Origin: JAEMQF01 sp963775015
GTDB lineage: Bacteria; Pseudomonadota; Gammaproteobacteria; Burkholderiales; Burkholderiaceae_C
DNA: 64,000 bases
Assembly: GCA_963775015.1 (NCBI GenBank)
Contig: CAVZHI010000005.1
Coordinates: 124,001 to 188,000, forward strand
Direction: 5' to 3'
The notes under the pieces were generated by a model, which saw nothing but the letters and a program-made list of their open reading frames with translations, searched no databases and was not told where the DNA came from. The position numbers and the translations under genes were made by a program. The first letter of the stretch is position 1; the number at the start of each line of letters is the position of its first letter. This document shows, piece after piece, positions 1 to 9,526 of this stretch.

Positions 1-397
1 GTGCCTTCCTGGAGCGCACCAGCTCGGCGATTCGGTCGAGGATTTCCAGCAAACGGCCCGAGTATCCGCCGCGGCCGTGCGGCACATGCACGCTGAACAC
101 GTGAATCGACTCGCGCTCGGACAGGTGCCATTCGCAGGCCGCAACCCATCCGCTGAAGCCAGGGATGTGCAGGCGTTCCAGGTCGCCGCGTGTCACCAGC
201 ACGGCGCTTCCCCAGCCTTGGGGCAGCGCGACCCACGCGGTCGTCTTATCCACCGCGCCGAAACCCGCCGCCTCTTGCAGGAGCAAGAGGTCCGCACGCG
301 TGTCGCGCAGCACTCGACCGGGGCTGACGCGCCGACCTCCGCCTTTCAGCATGTTCAGCGTGGCGACGCGCAAGCGACCGCGCTCGGATGCGCTCAT
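1..397 (-). CDS. Endonuclease/exonuclease/phosphatase family protein (5' part, runs off window)
   Basis: An open reading frame reads leftwards from an ATG at 397 and leaves the window at base 1 without a stop, so only the first 132 codons are seen. The N-terminus has the core of the endonuclease/exonuclease/phosphatase fold: a first beta strand RVATLNML, then RADLLLLQEA carrying the metal-binding Glu of the LQE motif, then a region near residue 100 reading HVFSVHVPHGRGG. These enzymes are Mg-dependent phosphodiesterases or nucleases; the substrate cannot be told from this half. No clear Shine-Dalgarno precedes the ATG. The gene is divergent from the LacI remnant, with about 158 bp between them. 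Confidence 0.65.
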   Translation of the reverse strand, partial: MSASERGRLRVATLNMLKGGGRRVSPGRVLRDTRADLLLLQEAAGFGAVDKTTAWVALPQGWGSAVLVTRGDLERLHIPGFSGWVAACEWHLSERESIHVFSVHVPHGRGGYSGRLLEILDRIAELVRSRKA

Positions 398-555
398 GGG
401 TGTGGGTGGGGTGCGGACTGCACCGGTGCAGGAGCTTGCGCCATAGGGCAACGATTGTGCAAGCGTGCGCCGCGATTCGCCAGAGCAGGGCGTGCGCTGG
501 TCGGGGCTGTTCACAACCCACCTACACTCGCCGCCTTCGAAGGTCGTGATCACCG

Positions 556-969
556 ATGAGAACCAAGCCCAGTTCGCCCAAAGGGGTCAAATCCCCCATT
601 CAGTCCAGCGCCGGACCGGTAACGATCGAGATGGTCGCCCGGGCGGCCGGGGTATCGCTGAGCACGGTGTCGCGCATCCTGAACGGCACTGCCGTCGTCA
701 GCGAGTTGAAGTCGCGGGCCGTCGAAGAGGCGATCGCGACGCTCGGCTTCGTTCCCAATCCGGTCGCGCGCGGCTTGGCGGGCGGGCGCACGCTGAGCAT
801 CGGCGTCGTGACGCAGGCCATCGACAGCCCGTTTTATGGAGCGGCGCTGCGCGGCATCGAGGACCAACTCGAGCCTGACGGCTACAGCCCCTTGTTTGTC
901 AGCGGGCACTGGGACGCTGCGGCTGAGGCGCGTTGCATCGATGTGCTTCGCTCGCTTTCTCCCGATTGA
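556..969 (+). pseudogene. Truncated LacI-family transcriptional regulator
   Basis: The 137-residue product begins with a LacI-type helix-turn-helix at about residues 22-45 (TIEMVARAAGVSLSTVSRIL), followed by the hinge region and the start of the periplasmic-binding-protein-like domain (SIGVVTQAIDSPFYGAALRG). Family members are about 330-350 residues. Here the frame stops just after RCIDVLRS, where the effector domain should continue. I found no continuation in the other frames downstream, so about 200 residues appear deleted rather than frameshifted. The fragment could still bind DNA but has no effector or full dimerisation domain. It converges on the photolyase gene. Confidence 0.7.
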
Positions 970-1091
970 AGGCCGGCAATGAGCGCGGGAACCGCGGCTC
1001 AAAGCGCCGGGGCGGTCGACTGCAAACCTCCATCCCCAAATACTCACAACCGCAACATGTCCACCTTATGGCTGCCGCACGCACCACGCGA

Positions 1092-2651
1092 TCAGGTCCA
1101 GTGTCGGATCGCCTTGAAGCGCGCCAATGTCCTGAGACGAGCCGGCTCGTGGTGCACCACCGGCTCGGGGTAGTTCTGGCCGAGCGCCACGCCCGCTCCG
1201 GCCAGATCGACGGGCCGCGCTGCCCACGGGGCATGAATCGCCGAATCCGGCAACGACGCGAGTTGGGGCAGATGCCAACGAATGAACTTGCCGGCGGGAT
1301 CGAACTTCTCGCTCTGGCGCACGGGATGGAAGATGCGAAACCAGGGTTGCGCGTCGCAGCCCGTTGAAGCCGCCCATTGCCAGCCGCCGTTGTTCGCCGC
1401 CAGGTCGAAGTCATTGAGGTGTTGCGCAAAATAGCGCTCACCCCAGCGCCAGTCCAGGCCCAGGTCTTTCACCAGAAAACTCGCCACCACCATGCGCAGG
1501 CGGTTGTGCATGTAGCCCGTCTGGTTGATCTGCGCCATCGCCGCGTCCACCAGCGGGTAGCCGGTTCGGCCCTCGCACCATGCGCGGAACAGCGCGTCGG
1601 CACCTGGGCCTTGCTCCCACTGAATCCTGTCGTACTCGGGTTTGAAGCAGGCCTCGACCACGTGCGGATGGTGATGCAGTAGCTGGTGGTAGAAGTCGCG
1701 CCAGATCAACTCCGACAGCCAAGTCATTGCGCCGTTTGCGGCGCAGCCCGACCGCTCTTGAATTCGCTGCCACGCCGCGCGCGCCAACTCGCGTACGGAC
1801 ACCGTGCCGAATCTCAAATGCACTGACAGGTAGCTCGGCCCCTTGACTGCTGGGAGGTTGCGAGTGTCTTCGTAGGCGTCGATGCGGTGCATGAATTCGC
1901 CCAGAAGGCGCTGCCCTGCGCCACTGCCGGCGGTGATGCCCACGGCCGGCAGATCGGTGGGCACAAAGCCCAGATCCGCAAGCGAGAGGGGTAACCCGGC
2001 CACGTCGGGCGCGACGGGCGCCAGGCTGCCCGCATGCGGCGCAACCGGGTAGGGCTTCAGGAACGACGGTTCCAACTTCTTCAGCCACGCAGTCTTGTAA
2101 GGCGTGAACACCGAATACGGTTTGCCGGTGCCGGTCAAGATTTCGCTGCGTTCGAAAATGACGTGATCCTTGGAGCTGTGCAGGGCGACACCGACGCTGC
2201 GCAGCGAGTCTTGCACCTTGGCGTCGCGTCGTATCGCGGCGGGTTCATCGTCGTGGTTGATGTAGACCGCCTGTACGCCCAGAGTTTTCGCGAGACGCGG
2301 AATTTTCTCGGCGGCCAACCCGTGCCGCACGATCAGCCTCACCTGGTCGCGCCCGTGGGCTGCCGCCAGGCATTCGAGTTGGCGGTTCAGGTCGGTGACA
2401 CTGGCGTGGATGAACTCCACCCGACGGTCCGCGCGGGGCAGCGCCGCAAGGATTTCCGTGTCATAGACGAAGACGCACCAGACCTGCCGTGCGGCTTTGA
2501 GTGCATGGTGCAGTGCCGCGTTGTCCTCGGCACGCAAGTCGCGCCGGAACCAGACGAGGGCGCTGTCCAGGGACTGATGCGGCACCGCGCATGGGCCGGC
2601 AATCTCAGGCGACACCGAAGCGCGCCATGGCCGGTTATCGCGACTCGCCAT
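1092..2651 (-). CDS. phrB: Deoxyribodipyrimidine photo-lyase (class I CPD photolyase)
   Basis: This flavoprotein uses light to split cyclobutane pyrimidine dimers. The photolyase N-terminal domain starts with ALVWFRRDLRAEDNAALHHA at about residue 31. The FAD-binding domain holds GPSYLSVHLRFGTVS, the TGYPLVDAAMAQI segment followed by GYMHNRLRM, and NNGGWQWAASTGCDAQPW, the hallmark of class I enzymes. The length, 519 residues, is above the usual 450-490 because of about 30 extra N-terminal residues. The ATG at 2651 overlaps the end of the upstream hydrolase gene by 17 nt, so the true start may lie slightly downstream. The two genes probably form one transcript. Confidence 0.9.
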   Translation of the reverse strand: MASRDNRPWRASVSPEIAGPCAVPHQSLDSALVWFRRDLRAEDNAALHHALKAARQVWCVFVYDTEILAALPRADRRVEFIHASVTDLNRQLECLAAAHGRDQVRLIVRHGLAAEKIPRLAKTLGVQAVYINHDDEPAAIRRDAKVQDSLRSVGVALHSSKDHVIFERSEILTGTGKPYSVFTPYKTAWLKKLEPSFLKPYPVAPHAGSLAPVAPDVAGLPLSLADLGFVPTDLPAVGITAGSGAGQRLLGEFMHRIDAYEDTRNLPAVKGPSYLSVHLRFGTVSVRELARAAWQRIQERSGCAANGAMTWLSELIWRDFYHQLLHHHPHVVEACFKPEYDRIQWEQGPGADALFRAWCEGRTGYPLVDAAMAQINQTGYMHNRLRMVVASFLVKDLGLDWRWGERYFAQHLNDFDLAANNGGWQWAASTGCDAQPWFRIFHPVRQSEKFDPAGKFIRWHLPQLASLPDSAIHAPWAARPVDLAGAGVALGQNYPEPVVHHEPARLRTLARFKAIRHWT

Positions 2652-3606
2652 CCAGATACAACTTCGACAGCAACGAGTTGAATGCCGACACGTGCCCTGG
2701 CGCGGTGGGGCGCAGGACGCCCTGAGCTTGCAGCACCGCGATCAGTTTGACCGGGGCCACCCGCTTGTCGCCAACAATCTCGACGTGGCCTGCATTCACC
2801 TGCACCCGCCGCATGCGCGGGTCGGCTTCGACCGGGGGATGGCGCTGCTCTGCCAGCGAGAAGATATCGTCACTCTCCATACAACGGCCGCCCTCCTCGC
2901 GCCGACACGTGTCACGCTCGTCAGTGTCGATCTTCAGGTAGTTGGCGACTCGCGCAGACAATTCTCCAGGCTCGAGAATGAAGCGCGACGAGAAAGTGAT
3001 GTCGGCCCACTTCGGGCCCGTCACCGCGTAGCAGCTGAGCGGCAGCAAGCCCAGCGTGAACGGGTACAACCAGTCTTTGCCGCAAGTTCGGGCCGACTCG
3101 ATTCCGGAAAACGGACCGGAGACAGTCACCAGGCGCAGGTCGATGGGACGGTCAGGCAGGGGTGCCTGCAGGGATTCGGTGAGCGACTTGCGGGCGATCA
3201 GCGCACCTTGGCTATGCCCGATCACGGTAATCTGTGGCACGTGGGATTGATCAGCGAGCTGCTTGACTGCGCGTCGCAGCTCCATCGCACTGTCGGTGAG
3301 TTTGGCGCGGTCGTCGTAGGTGAAGCACGCCGACTGTTGCCCGTGAAAGGCCAACACCTGAGCGAGCGCGCGAAACTGGCCGGATGAGCCGAAGCAGCCG
3401 TGTACCAGCACATTCACCGGCTGACGGGAATCAAAGCGCAAGCTTCGATCTTGACTGTCGGTGCAGGGGCCGAGGCCGGCAATGTTGACGACCACGTTGG
3501 GTGGCGGTAGCCGACCCGGCTCGAGATCGACCGCGACCATCGCGTCGTGCGTCGCACAACCACCGAGAAAGCAAATGACCGTCAAGAAAGTGGCAAAGCG
3601 GTGCAT
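2635..3606 (-). CDS. Alpha/beta-hydrolase lipoprotein
   Basis: The first 17 residues form a lipoprotein signal peptide ending in the lipobox LGGC, so the mature protein should be anchored to a membrane by Cys17. An alpha/beta-hydrolase fold follows: VLVHGCFGS (oxyanion strand) and the nucleophile elbow GHSQG. A C-terminal AGHVEIVGDKR may supply the catalytic His. It probably acts as a lipase or esterase in the periplasm or outer membrane, but the substrate is unknown. It lies directly upstream of, and overlaps, the photolyase gene on the same strand. Confidence 0.75.
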   Translation of the reverse strand: MHRFATFLTVICFLGGCATHDAMVAVDLEPGRLPPPNVVVNIAGLGPCTDSQDRSLRFDSRQPVNVLVHGCFGSSGQFRALAQVLAFHGQQSACFTYDDRAKLTDSAMELRRAVKQLADQSHVPQITVIGHSQGALIARKSLTESLQAPLPDRPIDLRLVTVSGPFSGIESARTCGKDWLYPFTLGLLPLSCYAVTGPKWADITFSSRFILEPGELSARVANYLKIDTDERDTCRREEGGRCMESDDIFSLAEQRHPPVEADPRMRRVQVNAGHVEIVGDKRVAPVKLIAVLQAQGVLRPTAPGHVSAFNSLLSKLYLDGESR

Positions 3607-3725
3607 ACGTTGTCTGGAAACAAGATACGGCTCACTGGCAGTGTAAGGATCTCAGTGACCTTTCTTTCCGAAGCCGGCGGACAATTGTCGCCGCAACCAG
3701 CGCATGCGCGCATCGATCGTGCGGG

Positions 3726-3821
3726 TCATGTCAAATTCCCGGCAGGGCCTGCACGATTCCTCGAAGCCCTCCGAAATTCGAGCCCGCCCTCGAAGGCGGT
3801 CATCGCCTGCAGGCGGTCCAT
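3726..3821 (-). pseudogene. Possible remnant of a LysR-type regulator N-terminus
   Basis: An ATG at 3821 on the minus strand opens with MDRLQAMTAF, which closely resembles the first residues of many LysR-family regulators. It is followed by a continuation (EGGLEFRRASRNRAG) that does not form the expected helix-turn-helix, and a stop at 3726. It could be a decayed gene start or chance. It lies between the hydrolase lipoprotein and vapC, just downstream of vapC on the same strand. Confidence 0.25.
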
Positions 3822-3832
3822 GGTGCTCCCCC

Positions 3833-4252
3833 TCAACCCGCCGCGGAGCCTGTCTTGAAGGGATTCAGCACCGCAACGCCGAAGGACTTGAAGTCGGACA
3901 CGTTGCGCGTGACGACGGTCAGGTTGTGCTGCCTCGCGGTCGCGGCGATCATGGCGTCCTCGAGCAGCGTGTTCGACTTTCTGTGTGTCAGTCGGCCCCA
4001 CTCGCGAAACGCGGCCGCGTCCATGGGCAGCACGTTGTACGACTCGGCGAGCATGGACAGCCAGGCCTCCAACTCCGTTGCCTTCTCGTCGTCTTGTTCA
4101 CGCGTCATCTCGATGCCTGCCTGAATCTCACCGAGCGTCACGGCAGAGATGAAGAGCTGCACTTCGTCCACGGCCGCAAGCCAGGCAAGCACGGCCCGAT
4201 GCGGCTTGGGCCGGCGAAGTTCCGAGACGACGTTCGTGTCGAGCAGGTACAT
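3833..4252 (-). CDS. vapC: VapC-type PIN-domain toxin ribonuclease
   Basis: This 139-residue PIN-domain protein should be the Mg-dependent ribonuclease toxin of a type II toxin-antitoxin pair. The acidic active-site residues are visible: Asp in MYLLDTNVVSE, Glu in VTLGEIQAGI, Asp in NTLLEDAMIAATA and Asp in VVTRNVSDF. The pattern resembles the FitB subgroup. The start lies 3 nt after the stop of the antitoxin gene, so the two are co-transcribed. All key acidic residues are present, so the toxin looks intact. Confidence 0.88.
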   Translation of the reverse strand: MYLLDTNVVSELRRPKPHRAVLAWLAAVDEVQLFISAVTLGEIQAGIEMTREQDDEKATELEAWLSMLAESYNVLPMDAAAFREWGRLTHRKSNTLLEDAMIAATARQHNLTVVTRNVSDFKSFGVAVLNPFKTGSAAG

Positions 4253-4255
4253 CGG

Positions 4256-4510
4256 CTACAGCCCCGTCGGTGGACGGCGCTTGCTCGAACCGCGCACGCG
4301 AAGCGGCGACTCGGTTCGTCCCACGTCGGACATGAGCAGTTGCTTGATGGAGGGCCGGGCCGCCGCCTGAAGCCGGCGCCACTCGGCCACGGGCACCAGA
4401 ACCGCGGCCTGCGCGCCTCGCTTGGTCACGATCTGCGGGCCTTCCGCGAGGCACCGCTCCAGAAACTCACTGAACCGCGCTTTGGCGTCCTGCACCGGCC
4501 AACTGTTCAT
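4256..4510 (-). CDS. Phd/YefM-family antitoxin
   Basis: This 84-residue antitoxin should neutralise the downstream PIN toxin and bind the operon's own promoter. The N-terminus MNSWPVQDAKARFSEFLERC is a typical Phd/YefM DNA-binding fold, followed by PQIVTKRGAQAAVLVPVAEW. The C-terminal third is basic and looks flexible, as in toxin-binding tails. I chose the ATG at 4510 because a GGAG lies about 7 nt upstream of it; an in-frame TTG at 4522 would place the ribosome site inside the coding region. A near-palindrome lies immediately upstream. Confidence 0.85.
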   Translation of the reverse strand: MNSWPVQDAKARFSEFLERCLAEGPQIVTKRGAQAAVLVPVAEWRRLQAAARPSIKQLLMSDVGRTESPLRVRGSSKRRPPTGL

Positions 4511-4523
4511 GGTTTGCTCCAAC

Positions 4524-4545
4524 AGACTAGTGTTCTGACCAGTCT
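4524..4545. promoter_or_regulatory. Inverted repeat, likely antitoxin operator
   Basis: The sequence agactagt-gttctg-accagtct is an inverted repeat with 7 of 8 arm positions matching and a 6-nt spacer. It lies 14-35 bp upstream of the antitoxin ATG, where Phd/YefM-family antitoxins bind to repress their own operon. The function is inferred from position and symmetry. Confidence 0.5.
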
Positions 4546-4567
4546 AGCACGCCAAGGAGAGCGGCGA

Positions 4568-5911
4568 TCAGGCCTGCGTGCCAGCCACGTAGGTCGCAAT
4601 CGACCGCGCAGGCAATTCCGCCGCCCACATGTGCGCGCCGACGCGCAACGAAAACGCGATCGGCGCTTCGCTGCGGTTCAGCGCAATCACGGCGTGCCGA
4701 GCCGTCGAGGTTGACGAAGGCCGTCGCTTCCAGGTCGGCTCGCGTGGCAGCGCAAAGCACGCGCTTCGCGCCGGGTCTGACGAAGCGCGCGAAGTGGCCG
4801 ATATACCAGTACGAACTCTGGTGCAGCAGCGCATCGCTCGCCGTGTCGGCGAGGATCGGCGCGCTGCACAGGTTGCCGACGTGGTTCGGGCCGCCGCTGG
4901 TCGTCGAGCAGCAGGTTCCAGTCGATCCAGCCGACGGTCCAGCGGTTCAGGTCGTTGATCATCGATCGCGCGTAGCGCTCGCCCAGATCCCACGAACCCT
5001 TGTGCGGGCCGCCTTCCTGGCAGCCTTCGGTGAACAGCAGGTGCTTGTCGGGCCAGGCGTCGTGCACCAGTTGCACATGGTCGAAGTGGTCTTCGCCGTA
5101 CCAGTGAAAGCCGGTGCCCCACACGTACTTCGCCGCCTGCAGCGTCGGCATAGATCACGCTCGCGCGCTCGACCATCAGGTCGCGGTTGTGGTCCCAGAT
5201 GACGATGTGGATGTGGCCGAGACCTGCGGCGTGCAGCGCCGGGCCGAGGTGGTCGCGCACGAAATCGCGCTCCTCCTCGGCGCTGTAGATGCACGAGTCC
5301 CAGCGCTGCGTGGCCGCCGGCTCGTTCTGCACCGAGACGCCCCAGATCGGCACGCCTTCCTTGGCATACTCCTCGATGAAGCGCACGTAGCAGCGCGCCC
5401 AGGCGCTGCGGTGCTCCGGCCGCAGCTTGCCGCCGTGGTTCATCTGGCCGTTGCTCTTCATCCACGCCGGCGGGCTCCACGGCGAGGCGAGCAGCTTGAT
5501 CGGTCGTGCCGCGAAGCGCTGCGCGGCCTTGATGAAGGGCAGCAGGGCCTGGCGGTCGCGCTCGATGCTGAAGCTGCGCAGTTCGGTGTCGCCGGGCGTT
5601 TCGACATGCGCATAGTTGCCGAGCGAAAAGTCGCAGCTGTTGATGTGCACCCGGCACAGCGTGTAGCCGTGGCCGTGCGCGCGGATCGAAACAGTCGCGC
5701 AACACAGCCTCGCGCTGCGCAGCGCTCAGCTTCAGCCACGTCACCGCAGCCGCCTCGGTGAACGCGCCGCCGAAGCCCTCCATCGTCTGGAACGTGCGCG
5801 TGGCTATCGACCGTCACGCGCGGCAAGTCGCTTTCGCCGTGCGTGCTGCGGCAGCGGCGCCTGTTCGCTCAGGCGCGCGTCGCTGTCGCGTGAGGTGAGG
5901 AACCAGCGCAT
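4568..5911 (-). CDS. Glycoside hydrolase family 30 (glucosylceramidase-like), multiply frameshifted
   Basis: Piecing frames together gives a full-length GH30 enzyme of about 447 residues from an ATG at 5911. The pieces run MRWFLTSRDSDARLSEQ, then MEGFGGAFTEAAAVTWLK, RVHINSCDFSLGNYAH, GVSVQNEPAATQRW (acid/base Glu), LLFTEGCQEGG (nucleophile Glu), and a C-terminal beta domain ending VAGTQA. The reading frame changes near 5845, 5803, 5690, 5150, 4895 and 4690, so no continuous protein can be made as written. It starts 5 nt after the pgm stop and is probably co-transcribed with it. Either a recent pseudogene or sequence indels; conservation across every frame favours indels. The substrate would be a beta-linked glucoside. 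Confidence 0.75.
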
Positions 5912-5916
5912 CGGCG

Positions 5917-7552
5917 TCACGTGATGACCGTCGGCTGCGTGCGCCCGGTGCGCTCGCGGATTCCGGCGAGCGCGTCCGCGGCGGCGATCAGGCCGGCGAG
6001 CGCCGCTTGCGTTTCAGTGCCGTGGCGTGCGGCGTCGGGCTCGTAGCGCTCGAGGTAGACGCGCAACGTGGCGCCCTCGGTGCCGGTGCCCGACAGGCGA
6101 AACACGATTCGTGCGCCGCCGGCAAAGCCGACGCGAATTCCCTGGCCGCTGCTCACCGAGCCGTCCACCGGATCGGTGTAGGCGAAGTCATCGGCGCTTG
6201 CGACCACCGAGTCGCCGAAACGCCGCCCGGGCAGCTCACTCAGCGATGCGCTCAGGTGCGCCATCAGCGACTTCGCGACTTCGCCGTCGATGCCTTCGTA
6301 GTCGTGGCGCGAGTAGAAGTGGCGGCCGTACCTGGCCCAATGGTCGCGAACAATCGCTTCGACCGATTCGCCGCGCGCCGCGATGATGTTGAGCCAGAAC
6401 AGCACCGCCCACAGGCCGTCTTTCTCGCGCACATGGTCGCTGCCGGTGCCGGCGCTTTCTTCGCCGCAGATCGTGATGCGCCCGGCGTCGAGCAGATTCC
6501 CGAAGAACTTCCAGCCGGTCGGAGTTTCGTAGCAGGGGATTCCCAGCGCCTTGGCGACCGCGTCGAGCGCGGCGCTCGTCGGCATCGAGCGGGCCACGCC
6601 TTTCAGACCGCCGGCATAGCCGGGAATCAGATGCGCGTTCGCGGCGATCACGGCGACGCTGTCGCTCGGTGTGACGATGAAGCGCCGGCCGACGATCATG
6701 TTGCGGTCGCCGTCGCCGTCGCTCGCGGCGCCGAAGTCGGGTGCGTCGTCGGCGAACATTGCCGCGACGAGTTCGGCGGCGTAGGTCGGGTTCGGGTCGG
6801 GATGGCCGCCGCCGAAGTCGGGCAAGGGCACGCCGTTCATCACGCTGCCGGGCGGCGCGCCGAGCCGCTGCACAGGATCGCTTGCGCATACGGGCCGGTG
6901 ACGGCGTGCATCGCGTCGAACTTCATGCGAAAGCGCCCCGAGCCGAGCAGGCGCTGGATGGCGTCGAAGTCGAACAGGCGCTCGAGCAGCGCGGCGTGTT
7001 CGGCCACCGGGTCGATCACCTCGACCCGCATCACCTGCACATGCGTCGTGCCGAGCGCGTTGAGATTCACATCCTCGGCCTCGATCGTGAGGTAGCGCTC
7101 GATGCTTTGGGTGCGGCGGTACACCGCCTCGGTGATCGCCTCCGGCGCCGGCCCGCCGTTGGCGGCGTTGAACTTGATGCCGAAGTCGCCCTGCGGGCCG
7201 CCGGGGTTGTGGCTCGCCGACAGGATGATGCCGCCGAACGCCTGGTGCTTGCGAATCAGCGCAGCTCGCCGCGGGCGTGGAGAGAATGCCGCCGCAGCCC
7301 GACAATGACGCAGCCGAAGCCGTTCGCCGCCGCCATGCGCAGCACGGTCTGGATCGCGCGGTCGTTGTAGAAGCGGCCGTCGCCGCCGAGCACGAGCGTC
7401 TTGCCGGCAAAGCCCTCGAGCACATCGAACAGCGCCTGGACGAAGTTCTCCAGATAGCCGGGCTGCTGGAACACGGCGACCTGCTTGCGCAGGCCCGAAG
7501 TCCCGGGGCGTTGGCCGGCGATCGGGCGCGTGGGGGCGGTGATGATGGTCAT
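5917..7552 (-). CDS. pgm: Phosphoglucomutase (alpha-D-glucose-specific), frameshifted
   Basis: This enzyme interconverts glucose-1-phosphate and glucose-6-phosphate. The start is the ATG at 7552 (MTIITAPTRPIAGQRPGTSG). The phosphoserine loop reads ILSASHNPGGP, the metal loop ASDGDGDRN, the sugar-binding part GEESAGTGSDHVREKDG and the phosphate-binding end RLSGTGTEGATLRVY. The joined length, about 545 residues, matches the family. Frame changes occur near 7300, 7270 and 6870, each correctable by one or two bases, so the catalytic regions survive but the ORF does not. It heads a likely transcript with the GH30 gene. Confidence 0.85.
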
Positions 7553-7837
7553 GTGAGGGTCGCGGTTGACTTGTGTGGGCGCGCTCGGACCAGTCGGGGT
7601 GCCGAGCAGCCCATCGTAAAGCGCAAAACACGTCTTCCCCCGGCTGCTCGGTGACAACGGCGGAACCAACGCGCGCTTCGCCTGGCAGGCCGAAGTGGGT
7701 GCGATGCTCTGTGAGATTGCGGTGTACCGCTGCGCTGTCCACGTGTCGCCGCGCCATCACGCGTTACCTGGGCAGTCACGCGCTGGCGACACCAGGCCGG
7801 CGACAGCGTGCGTCGGGCGTGGCGCCAATCCGGGACT

Positions 7838-9403
7838 TCAGGCCACCTCGCCGACCGCCTTCTCAGCCGCAGCGATCTCGGCTTTGCGCTTGGCGATCAT
7901 GTCGCCGATCGGCGGCCCTTGGAAGCGCCGCGATTCGAAGGCGACCCAGATGACCAACATCGCGATCAGCATGGCGACGATCAGGTAGCCGACCTTTTCA
8001 TACGGCGGCTGTACGCCCACAAAAATCAGCAAGGCGCAGCCGGCGATCGCGAGCACGGCGACGGGCTTGGACGCTGCGCCCAGCTGAAACGGCCCCTTGT
8101 TCTTCCACTGGCCGGTCATTTCGGCGCGCAGCCCGGACGCCACCGGCATCAGGTAAGACACGTAGAGGAACACAGCGCAGCCGGTGGACAGGACCGCGAA
8201 CGCCTCGCCGTAGAGCGTGGCGGCGATCGCGAGCACCGCGCCCCACCAGATCGCGTTGACGGGGGTGCGGTGGGTGCGGCTGACGTGGCGCAGCGCCTTC
8301 GAGAACGGCAGGCCGCCGTCGCGCGCGAACGCGTACATCATGCGCGACGTCGACGTGAGCCCGGCGAGGGCGCACAGGTAGTTCGCGATGACGATGCCGA
8401 CGATGAGCGCGTCTTTGAAGATCTTCGGCATGCCGGACTGGCTCATGAGCCAGGGAAAGGAGTTCCAGCCCTGTTTTGCACCGTCGCTCACGCTCGGCAG
8501 CGCGAGCACGAAGGCGCACAGCATCGCGTAGCCGAACAGGAACGACCAGAACACCGAGTGCAGCATGCCGCGTGGCGCTTCGCGCGCAGCGTTGCGCGTT
8601 TCCTCGGCAGTGTGCGCGGAGGCGTCGAAGCCGGTCACGGTGTAGACGCCTTGCAGCAGGCCGAGCAGGAACACGAAACCGATCGACTGAACCGCGGTGG
8701 GCCAGACGCCGCCGCCGGCGTCGCCGGAGAAATTGCTGAACGTGAACAGGCGCGCGAAGTCGAGCGACGGTGCATACGCGAGCAAGCCGAGCGTGAGCAG
8801 CAGCGCAACGGCGAAGATCAGATAGCCGCTGAAGTCGGTGAGCAGCGTCGTCGCGCGAATGCCGACGTGATTCAGCAGCGCTTGCGACGCGGTGATGACG
8901 GTGATGAAAATCGTCTGCGTCCACCAGGCGCTGTCCATGAATTCCTTGGACGTCCAGGCGGCCACGTCCATGCCGAGCACGTTGCCGAGGAACAGGTCGC
9001 GAAACAGCAGGAACACGCCGAAGTTCACCGAGGCGACAACGAACATGAGCCCGAGCAAGTTGAACCACGCGGCGACCCAGCCGTAGCCACGGCCGCCGAA
9101 CAGCGAAGCCCAATGGTAGATGCCGCCGGCGGTGGGGTAACTCGACGCGATCTGCGCCATCGCCGCGGCGACGAGCAGCGCGAAGGCGCACGCCAGCGGC
9201 CAGCCGACGCCGACCGATGCGCCGCCGGCGGCGCTGAGCGCGAGCGGAAACGCCGTGATGCCGCCGGCGAGGATGCAGATGATGGAAAACGAAATCGCGA
9301 AGTTCTGGAACGGCCCCATGCGCCGCGACAGCTCCTGCGCGTAGCCCATGCTGTGCAGGGTTTTCAGGTCGTCTTGATGCTCCTGGCCTGTCGGCTGCGC
9401 CAT
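7838..9403 (-). CDS. APC-superfamily amino acid/amine permease
   Basis: This 521-residue inner-membrane protein has about 12 hydrophobic segments. The signature near the start (QELSRRMGPFQNFAISFSII, then SSYPTAGGIYHWASLFGG) is that of the amino acid/choline/GABA transporter branch of the APC superfamily. The ATG at 9403 is preceded by AAGGAG at good spacing, so the upstream 36 in-frame residues are not used. It is the last gene of a minus-strand group with a GMC dehydrogenase and an aldehyde dehydrogenase, suggesting import of an amine or amino acid whose alcohol or aldehyde product is oxidised by its neighbours. The substrate is not visible from sequence. Confidence 0.85.
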   Translation of the reverse strand: MAQPTGQEHQDDLKTLHSMGYAQELSRRMGPFQNFAISFSIICILAGGITAFPLALSAAGGASVGVGWPLACAFALLVAAAMAQIASSYPTAGGIYHWASLFGGRGYGWVAAWFNLLGLMFVVASVNFGVFLLFRDLFLGNVLGMDVAAWTSKEFMDSAWWTQTIFITVITASQALLNHVGIRATTLLTDFSGYLIFAVALLLTLGLLAYAPSLDFARLFTFSNFSGDAGGGVWPTAVQSIGFVFLLGLLQGVYTVTGFDASAHTAEETRNAAREAPRGMLHSVFWSFLFGYAMLCAFVLALPSVSDGAKQGWNSFPWLMSQSGMPKIFKDALIVGIVIANYLCALAGLTSTSRMMYAFARDGGLPFSKALRHVSRTHRTPVNAIWWGAVLAIAATLYGEAFAVLSTGCAVFLYVSYLMPVASGLRAEMTGQWKNKGPFQLGAASKPVAVLAIAGCALLIFVGVQPPYEKVGYLIVAMLIAMLVIWVAFESRRFQGPPIGDMIAKRKAEIAAAEKAVGEVA

Positions 9404-9526
9404 GTTCTGTCTCCTTGTTGTTGACAGGGTCAGGAGCCAGTATGGATTCAGCCGGCGCGTCCGGGGCATAGTGAATGCCCTCGTCCGGCCGCGCGTTGCC
9501 GGGGATGGCAACGCGCGTGCGCGGAA

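Noticed and set aside
4568..4760. Small minus-strand ORFs at the end of the GH30 region as separate genes
   Set aside because: They read as consecutive pieces of the GH30 C-terminal domain in different frames.
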